Below, piece by piece: positions 1 through 12,664 of a stretch of 64,000 bases of DNA. The translations under genes were made by a program, and so were the position numbers. The notes below the pieces were generated by a model. It worked only from the letters and a program-made list of their open reading frames with translations. It was not told where the DNA came from and searched no databases. Positions within the stretch are counted from its first letter, which is position 1; every line of letters starts with the position of its first letter. This DNA comes from Promerops cafer (lineage: Eukaryota > Chordata > Aves > Passeriformes > Nectariniidae): assembly GCA_013398275.1 (NCBI GenBank), contig VZSE01002700.1, positions 713,880-777,879 on the forward strand, in the 5' to 3' direction.

Positions 1-339
1 ATCAATTGTCAATTGAACATGTTCTCATGAGAAACATTATCTGGGTTTACCCAATTTCATAAGACTTTTCTGTTTGAATAAAGCTATGGCCTTACTCAGA
101 GAGCCAACTTGTTTCTCATTTCCCCACACTAATTTCATATTTGCTTCAGATTTGGAGTGACACACAAATGGGTCAAGATTTGCACCCTAATTTCTACTGA
201 AAAGGAACTGGTATATAAAAGTATATAAGTTGGATCAGTCTTAGAATGCTGAAACCAGCCAGATGGAAGCCTTCACATGCACTGACAAGTCTATCTAGTT
301 ATATTTTGAAAGCCTTCAGTAAGTAAAAACTCAACCCAT

Positions 340-363
340 AAAAAAAAAAAAAAAAAAAAAAAA
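340..363 (+). repeat. Poly-A run
   Basis: An uninterrupted run of 24 A followed by A/C-rich sequence. It could be a retroposon tail, but no recognisable element lies upstream, so it is listed only as low-complexity DNA. Confidence 0.9.
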
Positions 364-3356
364 CAACCCTAAAACCAAAACCCCAACATATTTTCAAGAA
401 AGGAATTAAGATGAGCTTAAACTAGTACAGGTCTTCTGTCAGTTGAATAGCTGTGGAGAACCAGACGCCTGCAAGCACATACCACCAAATAAATTTCCAT
501 TAAGTTTTCTCTTAAGGAAAAACAAATAAGTGCAAATGTTTAAGGGGGTGAGGAGTAGATTTTAAACAACAAGAAGAAAAAACAAAATACAAAAAACCCT
601 CAAAGAAACGTCAGATACAAGTCCAGTCATAATCTGTTGTGTATTGATCTAGTTGCTTACAGCTTCTCAAGGGGAGAGAAGATATAGGTGTTAGCCTCAG
701 GTTCCTCAGGCTTGTGAAATTGTATATCTATCTAAATTTTTTTTTACAAGAATTAGTATGCATTTTATTTTTACATAAAAGATATGCAATCCAGATATGG
801 AACTGAAGAAGGAAAACAACAGTAATTTCTTTCTGTTTATAATTTTATTCTGCTTATCTGAAGAGTAAAACATGCATTATGCTCACCTATCTTCAGGCTA
901 TTTTACTATTCAGAAATAATTATTCAGACACCAATTTTCTAAGGCTTTTTAATGTATCTGTGCAAATCATCTGCATATGATCCCCAAAGAGGCAGGAATG
1001 TCATACAGCTATTTACATAGCATTATCTTCATAAGAAGAGATAAGTATTCCTGGGGATTATGCCACTGTATCGTAGTTTTAAACTCCAGTGCACTTGCAC
1101 ATGTAATGTGGTGTTTACTGTGCTATCAGTGTAAGAAAGATCCTACTTTTAAAATAAATGTTAAATTTCAGGGCATAAGCAATCCAATTAATGCTAATAG
1201 ACCTATTTGCTCATGTATACACACAAAAATTTGCAGAATTAAAGCAAATTCCTCAGATTCAATATTCTACATTTCTCTCTGTGAGTTAGTAGATCCTCAT
1301 AAAAAGGAACTGAGCTTAAGTTTAAAAAAAAATGGTTTTGATTGCTGAGAAAAAAGAAAGTAAAGCTGTATGGCAATGATAAAAAAACAAGTTAAAAAGA
1401 TGAAGGAAGAACAGAGTGCTGGATACAGATCTGAACTATTCAGGGTCATGAAATCTGTGCTCTTTGGCTGAAGGCACAGCACATTACTTCAGTACTGTCT
1501 CTCAGTCTATTAAAAATCCAACTGTGATAAAAGGTCAAATGAGAGCTGACAAAATGACTTAGATGCTCCATTTGATATTGCAGTTGTTTCTTTAGTTCAA
1601 CTATTATTTTTTATCACCTTGGTTTCATGGTACAATTCTTTTGAACACAGTGATAGAAAATAATATGTATATCATAATACTAGGATAATTTTTTAAACTC
1701 AGTATAGGCTGAGTCTGCTGCATTATTATAAAGATTTTTTAAAAAATAATTTAACTGAAAATAGGATAAGATCTCAGTTCCCTGAATTTCGGGTGCCTGA
1801 AGTCTGCTGAAATGGCTAAAAGCAGAGCTCAAGCAGTCCTGGACAAGCACTTTTGTTAAGAACATGGATTCTGTATCATTCCCCTCCTCCTCTAATACCT
1901 GTAGTATTCATGTTGCATCCAATCCTACCGTAGTTACACATCCTCTGAGTTTCTCCAGGCCATGAAGTATGGATGTTGGAGCCTTCCTTATTTGTAACTT
2001 CACCAAAGACAAGTCTTCAATTACCTCTCCTATGTTCTCTCAAGACATGAGCCAACTTCCTTTGCAGACAGCTTCCTGAGGCAGTCTGGCCCAGATTCTG
2101 TCAAAAAATATACAGGGTGTCAATTTGAGAAAAGTCAAGAGATTCTAGTTGCGATAACTTTTTGGATCCCTTTCTGCACAGGAATAAAGACAGTTATGCT
2201 GACTGTCAAGGGCAAATTTTTTTGGTTTTTCTCATGGTTCTTTGCTTGGGAGGGAAATAGATAACCATGTGACAGTCAGACTGACTCTCTGAAAAGTGAA
2301 TTCTTGCATTACCCTTTTATGATTGCATTAATCTGAGGTCCTTTTCCTATACAGTGTTTTTACTATGTGCAAGTTTTCTTTTTAATCACTAGGCTAAAGC
2401 AGCTAGATTTTGATAAAGAAAATCATAAGCAAAAAGAACTGGAGACAGACGATATTATGAAAGCCACGTTGCTTATTCTCTTGCACTTCCCCTCAGAATC
2501 TACTATAATTTAAAGGAGCTAGATTTGCCTCCCAGGCTGTCTTGCACCTGGCCCTTCAAACATGCTGAGCTTGCCCAGGTTTCACTCTGACCCCTGGTCT
2601 GCCTGTGGCCCAGATGGCTTCAGACCTAGGAGCTACAAAGCTCTTGCAACCCCAGGGTTCAGACATGGCATGGACTCGAGCAGCTGGTTGAGATTTCTTC
2701 AGGTTTGAACATTCTTCTGACAGTGTTATTTTAGTGTTTCAGATATTCTAGTATTCCTTTTCTCACTTCTGAAGCCATCTTCACAGATCCAAGAAGCAAA
2801 TTGACGTGGATTCTGTCATCCTGTAAGTGACAAGTAAAAAAATTACCAAAACCACAAACCAACTAACTAGTAAAAAGATGTGATTCTAGTGTTACCATGA
2901 CCAGTCTCCAGGGAAGGTATATTTTGTTCTTTGAGATGATAGGTCCATGCTAGACCATGGCAGGTGTCTGAGGAGTACTTCGGAGAGGTGTTACTGGCTG
3001 AAGCCATTTTTGTCAGGATCATCAAACATTTTAATTGTTTGCAGCTTAAACATCATGTCTATTGCTCAGACAGGACAATCCCTAGAGGAAATATGTATTG
3101 AATTTTATCAGCCCCTTGGAGATGTCTCTTTTTCTTAGATAAGTAGTGAGTTATGGATCCTAATGGGTTATTAGGTCCTTAATTTCCCCTCCCCTGCTTC
3201 TCTTCCCCATGTCCTGTGTCCCCATGGCCATGGCAGGGAAAGGCAGGTCTCTTTCAGGGGGGCAGGCTGGCCTTGATGAGTTGGAGTCAGTTGTCTCTGG
3301 CCCTATTCTCTTGTGACTGTTGATGTTGTGGGTTAATGTACACATAGGTGAGAAAA

Positions 3357-3392
3357 GAGAAACTGGTGAAATCTGAGAAACTGGTGAAATCT
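3357..3392. repeat. 18-bp tandem duplication
   Basis: Two adjacent copies of GAGAAACTGGTGAAATCT, identical to each other. A simple local duplication with no visible coding or regulatory context. Confidence 0.9.
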
Positions 3393-3721
3393 GAATGCTG
3401 AATAGCAGACAATAGGAACACTAGTGAAGAAAAGTGTTAAAAAAGTTCCTCCTCTTATGGATTAAGACTGTGGAAACGGGTAAGCAAGTAAATGCAATTG
3501 AATGAACAGAGAGAGAAGAAGGAATTCTTCATTCTAAGACTCCTGTTACTAAACTTAAGGAGCGAATATAAAGTAATTTCCTTCTGAAAATACAAAGTGG
3601 TGAGAAATCACCATTGTTTCATGAACTTTAGAGACAGCTTCTTCTATGAATGCTACCTGGGTACTAGTCTGTTCCAGTTCTCCCCTGCTCAGTCCTTCTT
3701 CCACTTCTGAGAAGTAAGGGG

Positions 3722-3777
3722 NNNNNNNNNNNNNNNNNNNNNNNNNNNNNNNNNNNNNNNNNNNNNNNNNNNNNNNN
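3722..3777. other. Assembly gap (56 N)
   Basis: A run of 56 N marks unresolved sequence. It abuts a long homopurine repeat, so the gap probably reflects failure to assemble through that repeat, and the real missing length is unknown. Confidence 0.98.
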
Positions 3778-3790
3778 AAAAAAAGAAGAA

Positions 3791-3899
3791 GGGGAAAGGG
3801 AAATAAACAGGGAAAGGGAAAGGGAAAGGGAAAGGGAAAGGGAAAGGGAAAGGGGAAAAGGGAAAGGGAGAAATGGAAAGGGAAAGGGACAGGGAAAGG
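3791..3899 (+). repeat. (GGGAAA)n homopurine microsatellite
   Basis: Repeated GGGAAA hexamers with occasional variants (GGGGAAAA, GGGAGAAATGG, GGGACA). The strand is almost purely purine over about 110 bases, and the true array may extend into the adjacent gap. It is not a vertebrate telomere repeat, whose unit is TTAGGG. Confidence 0.92.
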
Positions 3900-6800
3900 C
3901 TTGAGTAATAAAAAAGACTGGCTCTAGTAACCTGAGGAAGGTTTTTTTATGAAATATCTCTTAAGGTTATCACAGAGCTAGTCACTGAAAACCCCAAATC
4001 TGTACTGCAGGGCACATAACCACATCATAAGAAACCATGCTCTTCTGCTAGACTTATATGGTACAATGCCTTTGTTGGCAGCCACTTTGAGGGTTTGTCT
4101 GACAAGAAAGACAGAGTAGGATAAAAGTCTTCACTCCTTACCATATGGGACTGTCATTTCCAACTCATATGGAAAAAGTAATTTTATACCTCGTAGGGCT
4201 ATTGCAACATAAAACATAATGACACACAGTAAAGAGAATTTTTGATTTTACCACTTCAAAGGTGCCATTTTTGGTTGTGCTTTGTTTAGGTTATCATCCT
4301 TCTAGCATACTTCTGTATCAGTTTCAATATCAAAACCAAAAGCTGCCTTAATAACCAGAGGAAAATTTTGGAGTTTCTTTTCTCCTCTCCAAAATAAGAT
4401 ATGGTTGGTTTTGTGGTTTTTTCTTGTTTGTTTTTTGTTTGTTTGTTTGTTTTCGTTTTGGTTTTGGCGGGTTTTTTTGTGGGGGGTTTGTTTGTTTGTT
4501 TTGTTGGTCGTTGTTATTGCTGATGTTGTTTTTAAGAGGCGATTACAGAAGATCATCTCAGTGAAAGCCCACTAGGAAACACAATACAGGAAATGTCACA
4601 TTTTTTAAATACAAATATTTCAGGCTGAAAATTAAGAGATCAGGCTCATTGCTTTTGCCATACACTCCCTCAACTTCTGTAATATATATTGCCTCATTAA
4701 ATCTGTAAGACAATAGCATGCATTTTTTTAGTTTCTTTTCTCCTCCTTAATATCTCTCCTACAACATTCCAATCTTTTTTTAAAACTACTTTGCAAATGG
4801 GTAATATTTATATATTTTTCTACCTATAGAAAAACATCACAGGCTTGCAGTAATTTCCCTGATTTATTTTTTTTCTCCTTCACCCCTGGTTAATGTCTTT
4901 GATTTCTGGTGGATAATATTAGTGAATTCTAAATCACAGAAGAATAAATATATAGAAAGATATATGCAGTGGAAGAGAATTATTAAATATCTGCAAAGAT
5001 ATTGATGCTAGTCTTCATATGCAATTAGAGAAATTATTATTATCCATCTAGTTGTATGGAGCATTTCTTTTAACCAAACAAAACACCCACCAAAATTAAG
5101 ATAAGAAAAATCCCCGTATTAAAGAAAAAACACCTGGATCTCCTTCTATGCTAAACTGAGGAAGCTTTCCTTATGCAAAAGTAAAATAAATTTTGTAGAC
5201 TAGTTACTGGTTACTACATTCTCTTTCTTAATTCATGGTTACACAACACAGAACACAGTAACCTTTTCAATACTTTTCAGAAAATGTTACTATAAAACAC
5301 AAAATTGCTATATTTACATGTTGCATGTTTGCTGGATTAATTTCTCTGACTTGTGATCAAGAGAGAGCTCAGCTGTATGCTATTATATGAGTATTTGCAT
5401 TTCATATCAAGGAAACAAGCAATTTATATTGTAATAGAACCATCCTTTTAATCTTTTTCAAAATAAATCTTCCTACTAGGACAGAAACCTAATGTTCCCA
5501 GTCCTTTAAAATATTAACTAGGTTTTCATTGAAAATTGTTTTAGGGATAATACACTCTTTCACAAAATGTTATCATGACATTAATACTTTTATTTAAAGG
5601 TACTATTAATGTTCTCTAGCTCTGTCTTTCCTCAAAGTAATTGCTTATCTTTGCACTATCAAAGAGCCTCACCCATAATATTAGATAGGTATCTTCTAGG
5701 ATCTATTAAAACAGTAAATAAAAAGATAGTTCTTTTCCAGGGAATTTTGAAACTGACTTGTTTTGTGCTGTGATGCTCTTCTTGAAGTAAGGATTCTCTA
5801 GTCCTTGTACTGGATAACAACAGTTTTATTTACCCATATGCAAATGTTTGAGTGGCAACAAAAAGGTGACAGGATTCATCCTTCACATTCATTATTTTGC
5901 TCTCATTAATTTGCTGAGAAAGTCTGTTGCAAGTTTCTATACACTGGAAAACTAAATTGTACAGTCTGAGACATTTACACACCTTTTTGTTACACAAAGC
6001 ATGATGTCTGAATATCAATCTGTCGTCCAAGAGCCACACAAAATCAGATCATATGATCTTACATTACCTCATTATATGAGCCACACATGCATTTCACTCA
6101 ACACTTTACCCTGGTAAAGTCTTATTCTATTTTACTTTTATTTATTTGACAACAAATTGGAGAAAGTTGAGTCTAGATGTCAGTGAAGTCAGTGCTGACC
6201 ACATCATCTTTGTTTCCTCTAATTTGCACAGCCAAGACCAGGGTCCCCGAGATTTACTAAATGAGAACTGCTGAAAAATAGAATTATCTGTTGCTGCTGT
6301 CTTCAGCAGCCACGGGTAAAATGATTCGACCTATGATTCCCTAAAATGAAAATATGAAGAAACTCAATAAAATGTGCATGCAAAAGAAATTAAATAGGTG
6401 TAGATGTCATCTGATGCATTCAAGTATACAAAGCACATTTAATTCTGACCTTAATTTTTTTAGTGGACATAGAATGTCTCTCTTTTGTTATTTTTTCCGG
6501 TAAAAATGTGCCTAATAGGGACCTCTTCCTGTGTAAAACATTCTAAAGGGAGTCAAAATGAAAATAGCTACAATACAGCTGTCAGCAACACCCTTAGGCA
6601 GCAAACTGTGTAGCAAGCCAGTTATGTTTATCTGGAATTTAGATTTTGTATTGGAGAAGCAACTAAGTAGACAACTGAATTTTAAGGGTAAATATTGTTG
6701 GGCCATAACAGTGATACAGTGAGGCACATTCAGTACTGTATAAGATTGTTAATAAATATTGGAGGACAGAGTAAAGACTTTGAGATTTTACAGGAAATGA

Positions 6801-6931
6801 AGAGAAAAATCAAAGATTAATCATATTTGATTTTGATAATAACATCCCCAGAGAAAGGACTAGCAAAAGACCATTCATTAGAAAAAGCCAATAACCAGTA
6901 GAGATAGCACTATGTAATCAGTAGTTGATGG
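3900..6931. other. Unassigned AT-rich DNA
   Basis: No gene or transposon recognised apart from the G/T-rich tract listed separately. Open frames are at most 84 codons; the longest, on the minus strand at 4302-4556, is simply the translation of the G/T-rich tract. Confidence 0.6.
4408..4512 (+). repeat. G/T-rich low-complexity tract, (GTTT)n core
   Basis: The plus strand is almost entirely G and T, with several runs of GTTT units, a run of T and a run of six G. Similar tracts occur at 41881 (same polarity) and at 43123 (reverse polarity, A/C). These are typical degenerate microsatellites of vertebrate noncoding DNA. Confidence 0.88.
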
Positions 6932-6956
6932 AAAAAAAAAAAAAAAAAAAAAAAAA
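6932..6956 (+). repeat. Poly-A run
   Basis: Twenty-five consecutive A followed by a purine-rich stretch. No retroposon body was recognised immediately upstream. Confidence 0.9.
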
Positions 6957-9900
6957 GGAGAAGAAAAGTAAGAAAGTGTGATTCATTAGGATTCACAGAG
7001 AAACATGACTTGTATAAAAATTAGAGGTTTGGTTTATATTTTTTACTCTTTAAACCATGGCTTGGGCAATAATTAAATGTTGGAGGAAATAATATTCTGT
7101 CATTCTTGTTTAACTCCTAGCTAGTTTAGTTGTTGCTACACAGATGTGTCTGGAATATCCAAAGCCCTCTCTAGTCTTCTCTCTTAGCAGTTACAGACTT
7201 TCTGAGTTTTGATTAATTCACAATACCTAGGGGAAGGCAACAGCTTCTTTACCTAATAATCCCAGAACAGTATTTGCATATTCCAAACTTCCTATAATCT
7301 AAGAGTGAAATGGGGCAGAGCTGGGTCATGTAACTATCTTAAAGTGATGCCATAGCAACCAGAGCTTATGTAAAGCTTCCACTGAGGAGATGTAGGGACA
7401 GAGAGAAAAGGAGACAGAAAAATGGGTTTAGCTTACTAACTATACAAGTCTGAGTACACTGTTCTTTGCTCTATTATGTTTTTAATACAGAATATGGACT
7501 TTTTCACCTCTATTTTGATTAAATATTTGTTCAGTGGGGATGGGAGGAGGCCAATTTGGCAATTCTCTTTTAATTACATAGTTTCTCTCAGCAGACATTT
7601 CTTCTTTTCTAGGTCTTTCTTTAAATGTGGTAGATTCTCTACTTTTTCAGCTAGATTTTTTTTTTGTTTCTATTACTTGTTTTCTTTCATTTTTATGTGT
7701 GGATAAATTTAATTTTATTATAGTCTTCCATAAAATCTCATCATCAATGAATGTTATCACATTGATAAAATTTGTTGTTAAAATTAATGTCTTAAAAGAT
7801 CTATCATTTTCTTATTTTATATATTTAGGATCGATTTCTTACTTTTCTTAGTCTCTCCTTTTTTCTTTCTTCTTTTCTCAGCATAATATCTGTTATTAAA
7901 TGTCTATTTGACATTTATTTTTTTCTGTAGTAATAAAAGCCTTAACATTCATCATTCCAAATACTTCTGATTTGCTCATATTTTTCTTCTCTTTTAACAT
8001 TTTGCCCTATAAAATTTATTTTAAAAAATATTATATTAATGTTCAGATTTCTTGATATGAGAAGTGTGAGATAAATCCACTTAGGCAATGAAAAAAGTTA
8101 GCTATCCCAGTTGAAAAAAAATATTGTTAACTTGTCAGTTTGAAGAGCAAATACTGGAAAATAATATTTAAAAGATTCATCACTTCAGCAATGATTACAT
8201 ATAAACCCGAAATATAACGCACCAGTCAGTTGTTTAAAAATGTACTAGCAATCCTAGTAATTATGTTTATTCCAAAGAGTTGCAATCAGTTCAGGCAGGA
8301 AAAAAACCTCACACAAATCAAAGAAACCAAAGATATTTAAGGATTGTGTATAATTAATTGGCAATTTTCTTCTTGCATATAACTAATTTGAATTTGTTGA
8401 TAAATTTGGCCCATAAGTTCTCAGAAATGAATATCTCAAATTTTTCCAAGATTTATCTTGGCTTTCACTAGAGAAGTTCGGGGGTTTTTCACTCTCTTAT
8501 TTTTCTTGATTTTAATTCACTTAATGATAGCTAAACCTTGTGTTGTTTTAACAGGCTAGTTTTCCATCTCTGAAATCAAGGTTATTTACTATTTATTTAT
8601 TGGAACCTTAAGCTTTGAATTTTTCAGTCTGAGGTGTTTTACATGAACATTTATTGTCTTAAAAAAAAAATAAAAATAGAAAAAACCCAAACTATAATCA
8701 ACTGTTCAAGAATAGTAAAATTAAAATTAAGAAAAAAATCCCAATTTAATAACATGATATTGCCTAAGTATCCAAAAAAGAGTGAAGCTTTCTTATTTTT
8801 CCTACCAAAGTATTTTCTTTTTCCAGCTATTTTACCCCTGTTTTCTTCTCCAAATATTTAATGCCCATCAAATTTTTTTGTTATTGAATCAGGAAAAAAA
8901 AAATTTTTGCACCATTATATGGAAAAATTCTGTTTTATTCTCACATTGAACATGTGAGTCTACATGAATCCAAAGCTTACTTTACAATGTATTTACTACT
9001 AATAATTTTCAACATTTTAACAGAATAAATTTTTAAAAGAAGTAGTCATTGACCTAATACTACCGCCATTGTTAATGTCAATTGGATATCAATATAAACA
9101 GCTAAACAATGAGATTAAATATTCCTCAACACATCAGAGACATAATTTAAGCATTCTTCCCACTGACTAGTTCCTGAAAATCCAGACAGACACTGGATGA
9201 GTAAAATAACGTTTTCAAATAATTTCACTGTTACTTGGTCTTTTGTTTTTTTAATGATGGGCAGTATTGATCTCACAATACCTCTACTCATTGACTGAAC
9301 ATTATTAGCATAGGAATTTCTGTTAAGATCTGTATAACCCACTGACATATATTAAAGTTATACGATTTATTTTAACTGATAGATACTATCAAGTTCAGCC
9401 TCACCACCTTTATAATATTAAATAATATGTATATTCATATTTCATAGGAACCTCAAATATAATATACAGTTTGTAACATCTTCTTTAAATTGAGTCAGAA
9501 ATGAAGAGGACAAACTCAGTGTTCATTGTATATTATCTTTAGTGGCATTCAAATTATTTCTGCACCATTAAGTATATTTCTAATTTCAATTGCTCTCCAT
9601 TATTTTGGGAAAAAAAAAAAAAAAAAGACAAGAAAAAAAGGAGCTAGAGTTTATGTCCAAATGGTTTTCCATTTCACTTAGACTCAGTATCATTTTACTT
9701 TTTCTTATTCATGATGCACTGGCATCTCAAGCATGAAATTATGAAACTAAATGTACAGGAAACTTACTTTATGTTGGATATATTTCCACCAGCATAAATT
9801 GCTCTTTTTGTATTTCTTTTTGTTTGATTACTTGGTATGAAATTTTGACATTTTTTATACAGTAGAATGAATAGGTCACCAACTGTATGCTGACTTCTTC

Positions 9901-11639
9901 AAAGTACTGTGTATTCTCACAAGACTAAATCTACTCACATTTTGGATTAATCAATCTGATTACCTCAGGAAGCTATTACTTTTTCACACTGTTGTCACTT
10001 CGGAAAGACAACTAGATTTACTTACCCAGTGAGCACTTGCTACAGAAGTCCTTTATAAATCTGTTAAAAAGCTACTCCTATGCAGAAGTAGGTAATCTTA
10101 ATTAAATTATTTAAATGTGACAACTTCCCAATAAAATCTAGAGCTTATTCACCTACATTTCACTATATGTTTCCTCCAATTTCTGAGTTGGTTTAGTTTA
10201 TTTTATCCTTTACTATCTCAAATGTGCACAAACAAAAAAAGTCTGAGTAAACTGATGTGGTTTTATTCTGTCATTGAGTACTCCTTAGAGTCCTTTGTGT
10301 TTGAGTAACAATACTATGATTTTATTTCATAACCTTCTTCTATATTTGGGGTTTCACTTTTTCTTTTATATACATAATTATTTTAAACAATAGTGTTACA
10401 AAGTGTCACTGCTGAACTATTATACAGATATCCTAGGCTTTTGCAAAGTGGATGGGCCAAGTTGGATCTAGCTGCTTTTGAAGTAAAAAAAAAAATCTTG
10501 GATTGAAATAAATTATCTCTCTGTCCATTTTTCAGTCTCATTTTTATATGCTTTTTTTTAAAACTAAGTAAGACTAAAGAATAAATGGATAACATCATGC
10601 CATTCCCCCCTTACAGTTGAGGGGAAGTACCCAGGGAAGTGGGACTGAAATACGATCATCATGATTGATTTTATTATTTGCCTGAGGCCTTGTCATTGTC
10701 TGCTGGTAACGGATTTAGGCTCTCATTTCAGCTACATAAAGATACGTTACCTCCAAGACAAGAATCCAGGCATCATTTTGGATTTGTTTCTTATTGCTTG
10801 CTTTTGTTTTTCCCCCAAGGACTCTTACTAAGACAGAATGTTCTCTGTTACCCCTAAAACATCCTAATTCCATTGAAAGTATACAATGGGCTAAAATCCA
10901 ATTGACAAGATAATATCAAGCTAAAAAAACAGATATCCTGCTACTGTATTTGAAGGCATGCATATGAAACTAAGTCTAAAGGAGCATTTGGTCATCAGTT
11001 AATTATAAATTTAATTTTTAGAAAAGACCAATAATATTTTAGAGGAAAAGAAGCTTTTCCTCTGGGTATATGACACCTGTCATTACATCTCTTACTTATG
11101 CATCAATAAAAAAAGTAGACCCTCTGCACTAATGATGAAAATCTGAAGGGATGATTATTATTGCCTAAAAAAGACAGGCATAAAATTGAAGCTGTACTGA
11201 AGCTTAATCTGTTTAGTGTTATCCGTATTTTTGCTTTGATTAGATTTCTGAACAACAATAGCCAAGTTCATGAAAAACACTTCGGTTACATGACAATAAA
11301 TGTTTTACATGACAGTTTACATAACAGTTGAAGAATAGGCATCACTTCGCAGCATGTGAAAATATTTCTGTGGGATAAACTAGATCTATTCTGTCTAAAA
11401 GTCAAACTCAGTGGAGAATGAATATAATCAAAGAATAAAGAGAATGAATGAAATCAATCTTAACCATTGAAGAATGGTTAACAACCAAATAATTTATAAC
11501 AAACAGGAAAATATTCCATTTTTACAATTTCAAACATTACAGAAATTATACAAAAATATACTAAATTGGAGTTTGGTTCTGTTTAGGTTTTTTTGAGGAA
11601 CAAAGGGAACAAAATAAGGAACAAAAAATAAGTTTATGG
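6957..11639. other. Unassigned AT-rich DNA
   Basis: No gene or transposon recognised. The stretch around 7600-8900 is especially T-rich on the plus strand. Open frames are under 80 codons and biased to Phe, Leu, Ile and Lys, as expected from base composition. Confidence 0.6.
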
Positions 11640-11759
11640 TCAAGATTTGGGCTAGAATTATACTTTCTAGGGGAAAATATACCAGAANCAAACTCATTTG
11701 AGTTTGACCATCAAAGATTTGGGCTAGGATTATAGTTTCTAGGGGAAAATATACCAGAA
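11640..11759. repeat. Imperfect ~48-bp direct repeat around a single N
   Basis: The segment 11640-11687 recurs at 11711-11759 with only a few differences, including one extra A and two or three substitutions. An isolated N at 11688 lies immediately after the first copy. The 60-codon-plus minus-strand frame across it merely repeats one peptide twice. A real local duplication and a mis-joined contig end are both possible. Confidence 0.85.
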
Positions 11760-12439
11760 TATATCTCATTAATGTTATATGCTTGAAATGATGTGTGGAT
11801 TAAGGAAAGCTGAAGACACTGGGACCCATGCTAAAGACAGGAAACCAAACAGGTTCATTAAGGTCAGCCTTGTAGCTTCCTCTCATGCCTAAGCATAGGG
11901 CTAAAGTTGTGGTTTGAACTATGGAAAAGAAACCTAGGTGAATTTTGTCTCCTGTGAAATTTCCCAGCACTCTGAGGCTCAGCACAAGGCTATTGCTCCC
12001 AGGTGTTGCAGCTTGCCCTGACACTCTTGGTTATAGCCTATGTTGGTGCTCTTGAAGATGATAGATTTGAGAAGTTAGGTGCAAGACAATTGGCAGGGAT
12101 GGTGCTACTTTCTATCAGCAAGAAAAGAAAACGTGGCCAAGGATGAGGACTGACTGGTCTGTAGGCTTTCTAGGAGTGTAGCTGAGGAGGAGGATCAGCA
12201 GATCCTCGGAGTGTGCTGACAGCTGTAGCCTGCTGAAGTTCTTCGACAAAAGACCAAGACAATTTGTGGTGAATGGCTCTAAATTATGGCAAAACAGAAA
12301 CTTAAACTGGAAACAAAGGCAGTTGACAAAGGCAGTTGACAAAGGCTGAGACATCTGAGGGTAATCACAAAAAAACAAACAATGCCATGGATCAAATAAT
12401 TTGAGTTATGGGAATATGTTTCAGTCTTTGAAAAGGTAG
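11760..12439. other. Unassigned, moderately GC-richer DNA
   Basis: Base composition is less AT-rich than its surroundings, and minus-strand frames of 74 and 87 codons are present. Neither resembles a family I know. It could be an old repeat or the body of a diverged retroelement lying 5' of the CR1 end that follows. A 13-bp unit (CAAAGGCAGTTGA) is repeated about 2.5 times at 12314-12346. Confidence 0.5.
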
Positions 12440-12664
12440 ACGTTTTAGACATTTGAAAAAAAATTCTTCACTGAAAGGGTGATTGTGTGCTGGAATAGTG
12501 TGGCCAGGGAGGTTGTGGAGTCACTGTCCCTGGATGTGTTTAAAAAAAGACTGGACATGGCACTCAGTTCCATAGTTGAGTTGATGAGGAGGTGTTAGGT
12601 CATAGTTTGGACTAGATGATCATAAAGGTCTTTTCCAACCTAGTTCATTCTGTGATCCGGTGAT
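12440..12664 (+). mobile_element. CR1 LINE 3' end, 5'-truncated
   Basis: The sequence reads like the last ~220 bases of an avian CR1 retrotransposon. It starts at the end of the ORF2 region (TTCTTCACTGAAAGGGTG, then GGGAGGTTGTGGAGTCACTG) and runs through the 3' untranslated region (GGACTAGATGATCATAAAGG, CTTTTCCAACC) to a terminal ATTCTGTG-type octamer. CR1 elements are usually truncated at the 5' end because reverse transcription stops early, and this copy keeps only the tail. It encodes nothing intact. The 5' boundary is approximate. Confidence 0.88.

Larger units (their letters stand above)
1..3721. other. Unassigned AT-rich DNA
   Basis: No gene or recognisable transposon seen. The longest open frame is 123 codons (977-1348, plus) and resembles no family I know. 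A 24-base poly-A run sits at 340-363. A slightly GC-richer patch at about 2520-2700 and a pyrimidine-rich patch at 3180-3260 have no assignment. Confidence 0.6.

Noticed and set aside
340..363. Processed pseudogene tail
   Set aside because: The poly-A run has no recognisable coding or retroposon body upstream and no visible target-site duplication.
977..1348. 123-codon open frame as a gene
   Set aside because: No recognisable motif, chance-like composition, and no splice or promoter context. A frame of this length is expected occasionally in 64 kb of AT-rich DNA.
3791..3899. Interstitial telomere array
   Set aside because: The unit is GGGAAA, not TTAGGG.
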